Source: an uncultured Oscillospiraceae bacterium | Lineage (GTDB): Bacteria > Bacillota > Clostridia > Oscillospirales > Oscillospiraceae | Assembly: GCA_904395865.1 (NCBI GenBank) | Contig: CAJFNY010000065.1 | Coordinates: 1 to 64,000 of the forward strand | Length of the DNA: 64,000 nucleotides | Reading direction: 5' to 3' | In this document: positions 15,620-25,813 of the stretch, piece after piece | How the letters are laid out: each line of letters begins with the position of its first letter | How positions within the stretch are numbered: the first letter of the stretch is position 1 | Made by a program: the position numbers and the translations under genes | The notes under the pieces: model-generated | What the model was told of the DNA's origin: nothing | Seen by the model: only the letters and a program-made list of their open reading frames with translations | Database searches by the model: none

Positions 15620-16778
15620 CAACGTCACGCCGCTGCACCCGGAGCGGGAGCGGCAGCGGCGTCGCCGCCGGAAGCTGCTGACGCTGGGCGGCGTGGTGGT
15701 GCTGGTGCTGGCGGTGGTGGCGCTGATCCTGTTCCGGGATGCGCTGAACCTGGACGCCGTACGCCGGTACTTCACGTACCTGGGCACGGAGGGGGACGCG
15801 AGCTACGGCCAGTACCAGTACGAGGCCCACAGCAACGGCGCCTTCGCCGCCTACGAGGACGGCCTGGCCGTAGCCTCGGCGGCGGGCCTGGAGATCTTCG
15901 ACGATTCCGGCGGCCTGCTGGTGCGCATGTCCAGCGGCATGACGACGCCGGCGGCAGCGGCCGGCGGCGGCGTCCTGCTGGCCTGGGATGTGGGCGGCAC
16001 CACTCTCTGCGTCGCCGACGGCAGCGGCCCGCTGCTGGATGAGACGCTGGAGCAGCCGCTGCTGGACGCCGACATTTCTGCCGGCGGCGAGATCTGCTGG
16101 GCCGCGGCAGCCGAGAGCTACCGCACGGTCCTGACGGTGCTGGACAGCGCCCGGCAGGAGCGCTTCCGCTGGTATTCCTCCAGCCGGTACCTGCCGCTGT
16201 GCGCCGTGGCCGAGGGCGGCGGGCAGCTGGCTGCCGTGGCCCTGGACGCGGAGGGCGGCGCCTTCCGCAGCTGCCTGCTGCTGCTGGACACGGCGGTGGA
16301 GGAGCAGGACGGCGTCGAGGCCGACCTGGGCAATCAGCTGATCTATGACCTGGATTACGCCTCCCGCAGCCGGCTCTGGGTCGTCGGCGAGGAGACGCTG
16401 CAGGTGTTCGACAGCGACGGCGCCCAGCGGGGCGCCTGCGAGTACGGCGGCGCGCTGACGGACTACTGCCTGGGCGGCGACGATTTCGCCTTCCTGGCCC
16501 TGGATACCCAGCGGACCGGCGGGCGTGCCGTACTCCGCACCGTGGACACCGACGGCAGCGTCCTGGGTGAGGTCACTGTGGACGGCGAGATTCTGGACAT
16601 CTCGGCGGCCGGACGGTACGCCGCCGTGCTCACGGCTGACGGCCTGCAGATCTATACCGCAAAGCTGGAACCGTACGCCGAGACTGCCGAGGTGGCCGGT
16701 GCCGCGGAGCTGGCGCTCCGGGCCGACGGCACGGCGCTGCTGATCGGCTCCACCAGCGCATGGCTGTACGTGCCGTAA
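15612..16778 (+). CDS. DUF5711 family membrane-anchored beta-propeller-like protein
   Basis: A 388-residue protein with an Arg-rich cytoplasmic N-terminus (RQRRRRRKLL), one transmembrane helix (about 22-42) and an outer domain of repeated beta-strand units (for example NGAFAAYEDGLAVASAAGLEIF and YAAVLTADGLQIYTAK), as in DUF5711 proteins. No catalytic motif is visible. It starts inside the end of truA, so it is translationally coupled. Function unknown; the layout fits an envelope scaffold or sensor. Confidence 0.75.
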   Translation: MSDNVTPLHPERERQRRRRRKLLTLGGVVVLVLAVVALILFRDALNLDAVRRYFTYLGTEGDASYGQYQYEAHSNGAFAAYEDGLAVASAAGLEIFDDSGGLLVRMSSGMTTPAAAAGGGVLLAWDVGGTTLCVADGSGPLLDETLEQPLLDADISAGGEICWAAAAESYRTVLTVLDSARQERFRWYSSSRYLPLCAVAEGGGQLAAVALDAEGGAFRSCLLLLDTAVEEQDGVEADLGNQLIYDLDYASRSRLWVVGEETLQVFDSDGAQRGACEYGGALTDYCLGGDDFAFLALDTQRTGGRAVLRTVDTDGSVLGEVTVDGEILDISAAGRYAAVLTADGLQIYTAKLEPYAETAEVAGAAELALRADGTALLIGSTSAWLYVP

Positions 16779-16785
16779 AAAGCGA

Positions 16786-16813
16786 TTGCATTTTCCGACC
16801 GCGGTGGTATAGT
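16786..16813 (+). promoter_or_regulatory. Promoter of the zinc-finger Clp ATPase gene
   Basis: TTGCAT (16786-16791), a 16 bp spacer, and TATAGT (16808-16813) preceded by TGG. I see no CtsR- or CIRCE-type repeat around it. Confidence 0.75.
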
Positions 16814-16860
16814 ATGGTACCGATGGTTGCGCAATTCCCTGACTTTAAGGAGTTTTTACC

Positions 16861-19161
<2,301 letters not shown>

Positions 19162-19171
19162 GGTGCCGGCC

Positions 19172-19903
19172 GTGCGGGAGAACAAGTACGACGATCCGGT
19201 CTTTTTTGAGAAGTACGGCCGGATGGACCGCTCCCGGCTCGGCCTGTCCGCCGCCGGGGAGTGGCCGGAGCTGGAGAAGCTGCTGCCGGACTTCGCCGGC
19301 CGGCGCGTCCTCGACCTGGGCTGCGGCTACGGCTGGCACTGCCGCTACGCCCGGGACCGCGGCGCCGCGTCGGTGCTGGGGGTGGACCTGTCGGAGCGGA
19401 TGCTCGCCGAGGCCCGCGCCCGCGGCAGCGAGGGCATCGAATACCGCCGGGCGGCCATGGAGGACGTGGCGTTCGATGACGGCAGCTTCGACGTGATTCT
19501 CAGCTCCCTGGCGCTCCACTACGTGGCCGATTTCCGGCCCCTGGCCGCGGCCATGGCCCGCTGGCTCTCGCCGGGCGGACGGCTCGTCTTTTCGGTGGAG
19601 CATCCGGTTTTCACGGCCGACGGCCCCCAGGACTGGTGCTACGGCCCCAACGGCGAAAAGCGCCACTTCCCGGTGGACCATTACTTCGAGGAGGGGCGCC
19701 GGGAGGCGGTGTTCCTGGGGGAGCCGGTGGTCAAGTACCACCGGACGGTGACGACGTACCTGGGCGCCGTGCTGGAAAGCGGCCTGACGCTGCGGGCCGT
19801 GGTGGAGCCGCAGCCGCCGGCGGCCATGCTGGACCAGCCCGGCTGGCGCGACGAGCTCCGCCGGCCCATGATGCTGCTGGTGGCGGCCGACAAGCCGCTG
19901 TGA
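19172..19903 (+). CDS. Class I SAM-dependent methyltransferase, type 11
   Basis: A 243-residue small-molecule-type methyltransferase. The SAM loop is VLDLGCGYGWH (about 42-52), the acidic residue is in GVDLSERM, and the post-loop motif SSLALHYVADF fits Methyltransf_11. GTG at 19172 is preferred: GAGGTG lies 6 bases upstream, whereas the earlier GTG at 19163 overlaps that site. It lies 10 bases after the Clp gene, so it is probably co-transcribed. The substrate is not evident. Confidence 0.82.
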   Translation: MRENKYDDPVFFEKYGRMDRSRLGLSAAGEWPELEKLLPDFAGRRVLDLGCGYGWHCRYARDRGAASVLGVDLSERMLAEARARGSEGIEYRRAAMEDVAFDDGSFDVILSSLALHYVADFRPLAAAMARWLSPGGRLVFSVEHPVFTADGPQDWCYGPNGEKRHFPVDHYFEEGRREAVFLGEPVVKYHRTVTTYLGAVLESGLTLRAVVEPQPPAAMLDQPGWRDELRRPMMLLVAADKPL

Positions 19904-19925
19904 CGGGAATCCCGAAACGTACAAC

Positions 19926-19954
19926 GCGCGCCCCGGACGATCTCCGGGGCGCGC
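19926..19954. terminator. Bidirectional stem-loop between convergent genes
   Basis: A 12 bp GC stem (19926-19937 with 19943-19954) lies between the methyltransferase and the Cys-rich protein gene. T-runs are poor on both sides. Confidence 0.6.
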
Positions 19955-19968
19955 CGTGGTTTCCGGGC

Positions 19969-20922
19969 TTACCGGCAGGTCCGGCAGCCGACGTTGCAGC
20001 TGCTGGTGCCGCAGGTGCTGCAGGTATTGCACGTGTTGCACGTATTGCAGGTGGTGGTTGCCGTGGTGGTCGTGGTGGCAGCAGAGGCCATGGCGTCGCT
20101 CAGGCTGCCGCACTCGCCCTCGCCGCAGGGCGGGAAGAAGGTGTTCACCGGGAACTGGATGCGGCTGAAGAGGTCGCACGGGCTCTCGTCGGTGGCGCTG
20201 CCGGTGGCGGAGCAGTCCTTGGTGGGGATGCAGTAGCTGTAGCTGGGGATGCGCAGCTGGGTGTCCCGCTCCATGCGGATGATGGAGAACTGGCCGATGG
20301 TCACGTACAGCCGGCGGTTCTCGCCGGAGAGGACGAGGTCGCCGTCGAAGCAGTTGCAGATGCACGCCGGCAGCTCCAGGCACGTGTTCTCGCTGGGGCA
20401 GCAGTTGCAATTGCAGTTGCAGACGTCCACGGTCTTGCTGGCCAGGATCATCGGGTCGATGACCTCCACAATGGCCTCGGGGGCGACGGTGCACATGAGC
20501 TGCTGCTCGTCGATGCCGTCGATGACGGTCCGGCTGCTGAAGATCTTGGCGCTGCCCTCGCCGCCGCAGAGGATGACGCGCTTGGAGAACACGGCCAGGC
20601 CGCAGATGGTGACGGGCCGCGTCCCGCAGAGGATCGCGTCCACCAGGATGCGGTAGTAGTAAGTAATGTCGACGGTGTAGTGGCCGGTGTTGTACTGCAT
20701 GGGCTCCACGTCGATCACCACGTGCAGCAGTTCGGCGCTGCGCGCCTTGACGCTGCTGGCCTGCTCCAGCACCGACTGGGCCTCCTGGGTCAGGAACACC
20801 CGCAGGTCCTCGATGCAGTCCTTGTCGATGCACGAGTCGCAGATCTTCTTCGTATGGATGCAGACGGCCTCCCGGATGCGGTTCAAATCCAGGGCGGCGT
20901 CCGCCTGGCACTTCTCAGACAT
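19969..20922 (-). CDS. Cys-rich protein with C-terminal CNTC repeats (putative spore-envelope protein)
   Basis: A 317-residue soluble protein of unknown function. The N-terminal part (about 15-165) begins IREAVCIHTKKICDSC and has a beta-rich middle. A CNCNCNCC cluster follows at 168-175, with C181, C187, C189 and C191. After a Thr-rich linker (283-291), the last 26 residues are CNTC-type triplets with Cys at 292, 295, 298, 301, 304, 309, 313 and 316. Such tails suit disulfide or metal cross-linking in a spore coat or exosporium; this is inference. The ATG follows TCAGGAGGTTACAAACCG. It is monocistronic. Confidence 0.8.
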   Translation of the reverse strand: MSEKCQADAALDLNRIREAVCIHTKKICDSCIDKDCIEDLRVFLTQEAQSVLEQASSVKARSAELLHVVIDVEPMQYNTGHYTVDITYYYRILVDAILCGTRPVTICGLAVFSKRVILCGGEGSAKIFSSRTVIDGIDEQQLMCTVAPEAIVEVIDPMILASKTVDVCNCNCNCCPSENTCLELPACICNCFDGDLVLSGENRRLYVTIGQFSIIRMERDTQLRIPSYSYCIPTKDCSATGSATDESPCDLFSRIQFPVNTFFPPCGEGECGSLSDAMASAATTTTTATTTCNTCNTCNTCSTCGTSSCNVGCRTCR

Positions 20923-21060
20923 CGGTTTGTAACCTCCTGATTCAGAAGAATTGGAAAGCGCTGTGCTTTCATCACCAGTCTATGCAGGGGCGCTTGAAGT
21001 GTGAAACCGTCGAACCGGTGTGCAGGCGCGGGGGATGGCCTGAAACCGCGCGCCTGACAG

Positions 21061-21089
21061 TGGACAAACCATGGCCGCTGTGGTAAGAT
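21061..21089 (+). promoter_or_regulatory. Promoter of the wecG/tagA-like operon
   Basis: TGGACA (21061-21066), a 17 bp spacer, and TAAGAT (21084-21089) with an upstream TGTGG. Confidence 0.75.
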
Positions 21090-21119
21090 ATCCCCGGATA
21101 AAAGACGGGAGGGATGGGC

Positions 21120-21845
21120 GTGAAAGTGGATGTCATGGGCGTCCTCTTTGACAATGTGACCATGGGGGAGGCCCTGGAGCGGGCCCGGGCCCTGCTGGCC
21201 GGCGGGACGCAGTACTGCGTCACGCCCAACCCCGAGATCGTTTACGAGGCCATGCATGACGCGGCCTTCCGCGACCTGCTCAACGGGGCGGCGCTGGTCC
21301 TGCCCGACGGCGTCGGTGTCCTCCTGGGGGCAAAGCTCCTGGGCACGCCGCTGAAGGAGAAGGTCACCGGCGCCGACTTTGCCGCGGCCCTGCTGCCGAT
21401 TCTGGAGGCGGAGGGGAAGCGGCTGTACCTGCTGGGCGGGAAGCCCGGCGTGGCCGAGCAGGCCGCCGCCAACCTGCAGGCGCAGCACCCGCAGCTGCAG
21501 ATCTGCGGCCTGCACGACGGGTACTTCCGGGAGGACGGCCCGGTGGTGGAGGCAGTCCGCGCCGCGGCGCCGGACGCGCTGTTCGTCTGCATGGGCTCGC
21601 CGAAGCAGGAGCGCTTCATGGCCGACCACGCCGCGGCGCTGTCGGTGCCGCTGATGATCGGCCTGGGCGGCACACTGGACGTGTTCGCCGGCAATGTGCG
21701 CCGGGCGCCGGTGTGGATGCAGCGGGCGGGGCTGGAGTGGCTCTACCGGCTCTGCCGGGAGCCGAAGCGGTTCCGGCGGATGCTCCGGCTGCCGAAATTC
21801 GTCCTGGCGGTTCTGGGCCGCCGGCTGCGGAGGGGAGCGGCATGA
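21120..21845 (+). CDS. WecG/TagA/CpsF-family glycosyltransferase
   Basis: Transfers a second sugar, typically N-acetylmannosamine or a related sugar, onto an undecaprenyl-linked precursor for a wall or secondary polymer. The 241-residue product has TPNPEIVYEA, the catalytic-region LPDGVGV, the GADF segment and MGSPKQERF, all hallmarks of GT26. GTG at 21120 has GGGAGGG at a proper distance; the ATG at 21114 abuts that site. It overlaps the next gene by 4 bases. Confidence 0.9.
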   Translation: MKVDVMGVLFDNVTMGEALERARALLAGGTQYCVTPNPEIVYEAMHDAAFRDLLNGAALVLPDGVGVLLGAKLLGTPLKEKVTGADFAAALLPILEAEGKRLYLLGGKPGVAEQAAANLQAQHPQLQICGLHDGYFREDGPVVEAVRAAAPDALFVCMGSPKQERFMADHAAALSVPLMIGLGGTLDVFAGNVRRAPVWMQRAGLEWLYRLCREPKRFRRMLRLPKFVLAVLGRRLRRGAA

Positions 21846-22510
21846 GCGGAAAACTGATCGTCCTGGAGGGGACGGACGGATCCGGCAAGTCGACGCAGCT
21901 GCGGCTGCTGACGGAGCGCCTGACCCGGGAGGGGCGGCCGTTCCGCCAGCTGAGCTTCCCGCGGTACGACAATCCGTCCTCGGCGCTGATCCGCATGTAC
22001 CTGGGCGGCCAGCTGGGGCACCGGCCCGACGACGTCAACGCCTACGCGGCCTCGGCGTTCTACGCGGTGGACCGCATCGCGTCGTATCTCCAGGACTGGC
22101 GGGCATACTACGAGAGCGGCGGCCTGCTGGTGGCCGGCCGGTACACCACGTCCAACGCCATCCACCAGGGGGCCAAGCTGCCGCCGGCGGAGCGGGCGGA
22201 GTTCCTCCGCTGGCTGGAGGATCTGGAGTACGTCCGCATGGGCCTGCCGCGGCCGGACCTGGTGCTGTGGATGGACATGCCGGTGGACTGCACGCTGGAG
22301 CTGCTCCGCCGCCGCCAGGCGGCGGGGGACACCGCCGACATCCATGAGCAGGATGCGGCGTACCTGTGCCGCTGCTACGAAGCCGCCCGGGATGCGGCCG
22401 CCCGCTGCGGCTGGGTGGCCGTGCCGTGCGTCCGGGACGGCGGGATCCGCCCGCCGGAGGAGATCGCAGAGGAGCTGTACGAGAGAATTCAACGCTGCTT
22501 GGAGGTATAA
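21842..22510 (+). CDS. tmk: Thymidylate kinase
   Basis: Phosphorylates dTMP to dTDP. 222 residues. P-loop GTDGSGKST (10-18), the FPRYDNPSS motif and LVAGRYTTSNAIHQ in place of the usual DRY/H segment fit a divergent thymidylate-kinase-family enzyme. The ATGA overlap with the glycosyltransferase shows coupling. Other bacterial tmk genes often sit beside holB; here the neighbours are envelope genes, so a second tmk elsewhere in the genome is possible. Confidence 0.88.
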   Translation: MSGKLIVLEGTDGSGKSTQLRLLTERLTREGRPFRQLSFPRYDNPSSALIRMYLGGQLGHRPDDVNAYAASAFYAVDRIASYLQDWRAYYESGGLLVAGRYTTSNAIHQGAKLPPAERAEFLRWLEDLEYVRMGLPRPDLVLWMDMPVDCTLELLRRRQAAGDTADIHEQDAAYLCRCYEAARDAAARCGWVAVPCVRDGGIRPPEEIAEELYERIQRCLEV

Positions 22511-22513
22511 ACG

Positions 22514-23056
22514 ATGGTTTACGTGCTTTTGGGAAACGGATTTGAGGAGATGGAGGCCCTGGTGCCGGTGGACGTTCTGCGCCGCTGCGGCGTGGTGGTG
22601 CGTCTGGCCGGCGTCGGCGGCCGGCAGATCGAGGGCGCCCACGGCATCACGGTCGTGGCCGACTGCACCGTGGACGAGATCGACCACGGCCGCCTGCAGA
22701 TGATCGTCATTCCCGGCGGCCTCGGCGGCGTCAAATCCATCGGGGAGAGCGCGGCGGCCCTGGCCGCCATCCGCCGGGCCAACGCCGAGGGGCGCTTCGT
22801 GGCCGCCATCTGCGCGGGCCCCACGGTTCTGGCGAAGCTGGGCATCACCGACGGCCGCACCGTCACCAGCTACCCGGGCACGGAGGCCCAGATGGGCCGC
22901 TGCAGCTACCGGAGCGACGTGCCCGTGGTGGTGGACGGCCGGCTCATCACCAGCCGCGGGCCGGCCACGGCGCTGGAGTTCGGCCTGACCCTGGCGCGGA
23001 CGCTCTGCACCGCCAAGCAGGTGGATCAGGTCGCCGTCGGCATGCTGGCGCGCTGA
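22514..23056 (+). CDS. DJ-1/PfpI/YajL-family protein
   Basis: A 180-residue glutamine-amidotransferase-fold protein. The family Cys lies in the nucleophile elbow AAICAGPT (C100), and the supporting Glu is E14 in GFEEMEALVPVDVLRR. It matches the DJ-1 subfamily (also called 4-methyl-5(beta-hydroxyethyl)-thiazole monophosphate biosynthesis protein in older annotation). The role is probably protection from reactive carbonyl or oxidative damage; this is uncertain. It lies 3 bases after tmk. Confidence 0.9.
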   Translation: MVYVLLGNGFEEMEALVPVDVLRRCGVVVRLAGVGGRQIEGAHGITVVADCTVDEIDHGRLQMIVIPGGLGGVKSIGESAAALAAIRRANAEGRFVAAICAGPTVLAKLGITDGRTVTSYPGTEAQMGRCSYRSDVPVVVDGRLITSRGPATALEFGLTLARTLCTAKQVDQVAVGMLAR

Positions 23057-23089
23057 TCCGCGCAATCCCAACGAAACGGAGTACGACTT

Positions 23090-24532
23090 ATGGCAGATGA
23101 ACGCTGGCTGGATGAGCTGAGCAAGGATCCCGACCTGACGGCCGCCGCCGGGGACGATGTGGACCGCCTGATTGAGAGCACGCTGGCGGAGCTGGAGGAT
23201 TCCGACCGCCGCATGGAGCAGGGCCGGGCGGAGCCGCAGCCGGAACCGGAACCGGAGCCGGAGCCGGAGCCGGAGCCGCCGCAGCCGTTTCAGCCGCAGA
23301 TTCCCGACATCTACGCCGACCTGGAGCTGGACGAGGAAACCGACGAAGCGCCGGAGGAGCCGCCCCGCAGGAGGCGCCGCCTGGCGACGGGCTGGCGGGT
23401 GCTGATCTACGTGGTTTCGGTGCTGCTGGTCTCCTTCGTCCTGGCCATCTTCGGCTGGCACTGTGCCGACGACGTCCTGGCCCTGACGAAGCCCGACCGG
23501 GACGTCAGCATCACCGTGGCCGAGGACGATACCATCGAGGACATCACTGCGACGCTGTACGAAAACGGCCTGATCGAGTATCCGTGGCTGTTCCGGTTCT
23601 ACTGCTGGTTCTCCAATGCGGAGGAGCAGATTTCCCCGGGCACGTACGCGCTGAACAACGTATACGACTACCATGCCCTGGTCAACGGCATGTCCGGCAA
23701 CGCCAACCGCCTGGTGCGCACCGTGACGATCCCGGAGGGCTACACCTGCGCCCAGATCTTCACGCTGCTGGAGCAGGAGGGTGTCTGCCGCGCCGAGGAC
23801 CTGTACGAGGCGGCGGCCAACTACCCGTTCGACTACGACTTCCTGACCGACCTGCCCTACGGGGCCGACAACCGGCTGGAGGGCTATCTGTTCCCGGACA
23901 CGTACGAGTTCTACTCGGTCAAGAGCGAGGAGGACAATGACGACCCCGACTGGACGTGGCCCGAGGGCGCCGTGGGCGACGATGCAGAGCGCGTCATCGA
24001 GCGCTTCCTGGACAACTTCCAGCAGCGCTTCACCGACGAGATGCGCGCGGCCATCGACGAGCTGAACGTCCGGCTCACCGCCCGGATGCAGGCCAACGGC
24101 TTCACCGAGGAGGAGATCGCCGAGGGACAGCTGGATCTGCACGATATCGTCATCATCGCGTCCCTGATCGAGCGGGAATCCGCCGGTGCCGACGAGTCGC
24201 CGCGGATCGCCTCGGTCATCTACAACCGCCTGTGCAGCAAGGACTACCCGCTGCTCCAGATCGACGCCGCGGTGCTCTACGCCCTGGGCGAGAACCGGGA
24301 GGAGCTGACCAGTGAGGACCTGATGATCGACAGCCCGTACAACACCCACCGGTATCCCGGCCTGCCCGCCGGGCCCATTGCCAACCCGGGCCTGGCCAGC
24401 CTGGAGGCGGCCCTCTATCCGGAGGAGACCGGCTACTACTTCTACGCCCTGGACACCGACGGCACCCACCACTTCTCCGAGACGTACCAGGAGCACAACG
24501 CCTTCCTGGAGAGCCTGGAGACGGCCCAATGA
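23090..24532 (+). CDS. mltG: Endolytic transglycosylase MltG
   Basis: Membrane-bound lytic transglycosylase that cuts nascent glycan strands and sets their length. 480 residues. The cytoplasmic N-terminus holds a Pro-Glu rod (about 47-63), followed by a basic RRRRR stop, one transmembrane helix (101-122), a LysM-like region and the YceG domain with GYLFPDTYEF and catalytic Glu361 in IASLIERES. The pairing with a following U32 protein gene resembles yrrL-yrrN/O of Bacillus. Confidence 0.94.
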   Translation: MADERWLDELSKDPDLTAAAGDDVDRLIESTLAELEDSDRRMEQGRAEPQPEPEPEPEPEPEPPQPFQPQIPDIYADLELDEETDEAPEEPPRRRRRLATGWRVLIYVVSVLLVSFVLAIFGWHCADDVLALTKPDRDVSITVAEDDTIEDITATLYENGLIEYPWLFRFYCWFSNAEEQISPGTYALNNVYDYHALVNGMSGNANRLVRTVTIPEGYTCAQIFTLLEQEGVCRAEDLYEAAANYPFDYDFLTDLPYGADNRLEGYLFPDTYEFYSVKSEEDNDDPDWTWPEGAVGDDAERVIERFLDNFQQRFTDEMRAAIDELNVRLTARMQANGFTEEEIAEGQLDLHDIVIIASLIERESAGADESPRIASVIYNRLCSKDYPLLQIDAAVLYALGENREELTSEDLMIDSPYNTHRYPGLPAGPIANPGLASLEAALYPEETGYYFYALDTDGTHHFSETYQEHNAFLESLETAQ

Positions 24533-25749
24533 GGCGGCCCATGGAGCTGCTGGCCCCGGCCGGCAGCCGGGAGAGCCTGGAGATGGCCGTCCGCTACGGC
24601 GCCGACGCCGTCTATCTGGCCGGCACCAGCTTCGGCATGCGGGCCTTCGCCGGCAACTTCTCCGACGAGGAGCTGCCGGCGGCCGTGGCCCTGGCCCACG
24701 CCCACGGCGTCAAGGTCCACGTGACCGTCAATACGCTGCCCCGCTGCGGCGAGGCAGCGGCCCTGCCGGCCCACCTGGAGCGGCTGGACGACGCCGGCGT
24801 CGACGCGCTGATCCTGGCCGACCTGGGCGCGTTCCGCCTGGCGGAGCGGTACGCGCCGCACTGTGCCCGCCACGTGTCCACGCAGGTCTCCGTGTCCAAC
24901 GACGTCTGCGCCGCCGCCTGGCACGACCTGGGTGCCAGCCGCGTCGTGCTGGCCCGGGAGCTGTCCCTGGAGGAGATCCGCACCATCCGGCAGCGGACGC
25001 CGCCGTCCCTGGAGCTGGAGACGTTCGCCCACGGGGCCATGTGCGTCAGCTGGTCGGGCCGGTGCGTCCTCTCCAACTACATGACCGGGCGGGACGCCTC
25101 CCGCGGCGCCTGCGCCCAGCCGTGCCGCTACCAGTACGCGCTGATGGAGGAGAAGCGCCCCGGGGAGTACTTCCCGGTGTTCGAGGACGAGCAGGGGACG
25201 TACATCCTCAACTCCCGCGACATGTGCATGATCGACCATCTGGACGACCTGATGGACGCCGGCGTCGACTGCATCAAGCTGGAGGGCCGCGCCAAGTCGG
25301 CCTACTACGCCGCCGTCATCACCGGGGCGTACCGCCACGCCCTGGACGACGCGGCGGCCGGCCGGCCGGTGGACCCGGTGTGGCGCGACGAGGTGGAGCA
25401 CGTGAGCCACCGGGTCTACTCCACCGGCTTCTACTACGGCGAGCCGGGGCAGTACACCGCGTCGGCCCGGTATCTGCGCCAGTGGCAGGTGATCGCCCTG
25501 GTGACGGACTGCACGCCCGGCGGGCTGGCCACCCTGCGGCTCCACAACAAGTTTGCCGCCGGCGACACGGTGGAGCTGGTGGGGCCCGATACGCGGCCCT
25601 TTGCCTTCACCGCTCCGGTCATGGAGACCGAGGACGGCGAGCCGCTGACGGAGCCGCGGACGCCGCAGTCGGTGTTCCGCATGCAGCTGCCGCGGCCGGT
25701 GCCGCCGTACTCCCTGCTCCGCCGGGCGGTGGAGCTGTCCGGCAGATGA
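24529..25749 (+). CDS. U32 family peptidase-like protein (TrhP/YegQ type)
   Basis: 406 residues in an ATGA overlap with mltG. The N-terminus MELLAPAGSRESLEMAVRYG and the signature ELETFAHGAMCVSWSGRC with following conserved cysteines identify the U32 family. Related proteins (TrhP of E. coli and Bacillus YrrN/YrrO) are needed for 5-hydroxyuridine formation in tRNA; others were described as collagenases. An alternative ATG four codons downstream, at MELLAP, is possible. A terminator follows. Confidence 0.9.
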   Translation: MRRPMELLAPAGSRESLEMAVRYGADAVYLAGTSFGMRAFAGNFSDEELPAAVALAHAHGVKVHVTVNTLPRCGEAAALPAHLERLDDAGVDALILADLGAFRLAERYAPHCARHVSTQVSVSNDVCAAAWHDLGASRVVLARELSLEEIRTIRQRTPPSLELETFAHGAMCVSWSGRCVLSNYMTGRDASRGACAQPCRYQYALMEEKRPGEYFPVFEDEQGTYILNSRDMCMIDHLDDLMDAGVDCIKLEGRAKSAYYAAVITGAYRHALDDAAAGRPVDPVWRDEVEHVSHRVYSTGFYYGEPGQYTASARYLRQWQVIALVTDCTPGGLATLRLHNKFAAGDTVELVGPDTRPFAFTAPVMETEDGEPLTEPRTPQSVFRMQLPRPVPPYSLLRRAVELSGR

Positions 25750-25762
25750 AATCCGACATCGT

Positions 25763-25791
25763 GCGCACCGCCGCCCGGCGGTGCGCCTTTT
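25763..25791 (+). terminator. Intrinsic terminator after the U32 gene
   Basis: A 10 bp stem GCGCACCGCC/GGCGGTGCGC (25763-25772, 25777-25786) is followed by CTTTT. Confidence 0.85.
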
Positions 25792-25813
25792 CCGACGGAA
25801 AGGAGCGCTTCTC

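Noticed and set aside
19994-20236. Plus-strand frames over the CNTC repeats
   Set aside because: The cysteine pattern and ribosome site are only on the minus strand.
23228-23285. PE-coding repeat considered as a CRISPR or tandem DNA repeat
   Set aside because: It is in frame within MltG and has no spacers.
21743-24529. A 928-codon minus-strand frame across glycosyltransferase, tmk, DJ-1 and MltG genes
   Set aside because: It crosses several real gene boundaries and has no domain; it is the complement of strong plus-strand genes.
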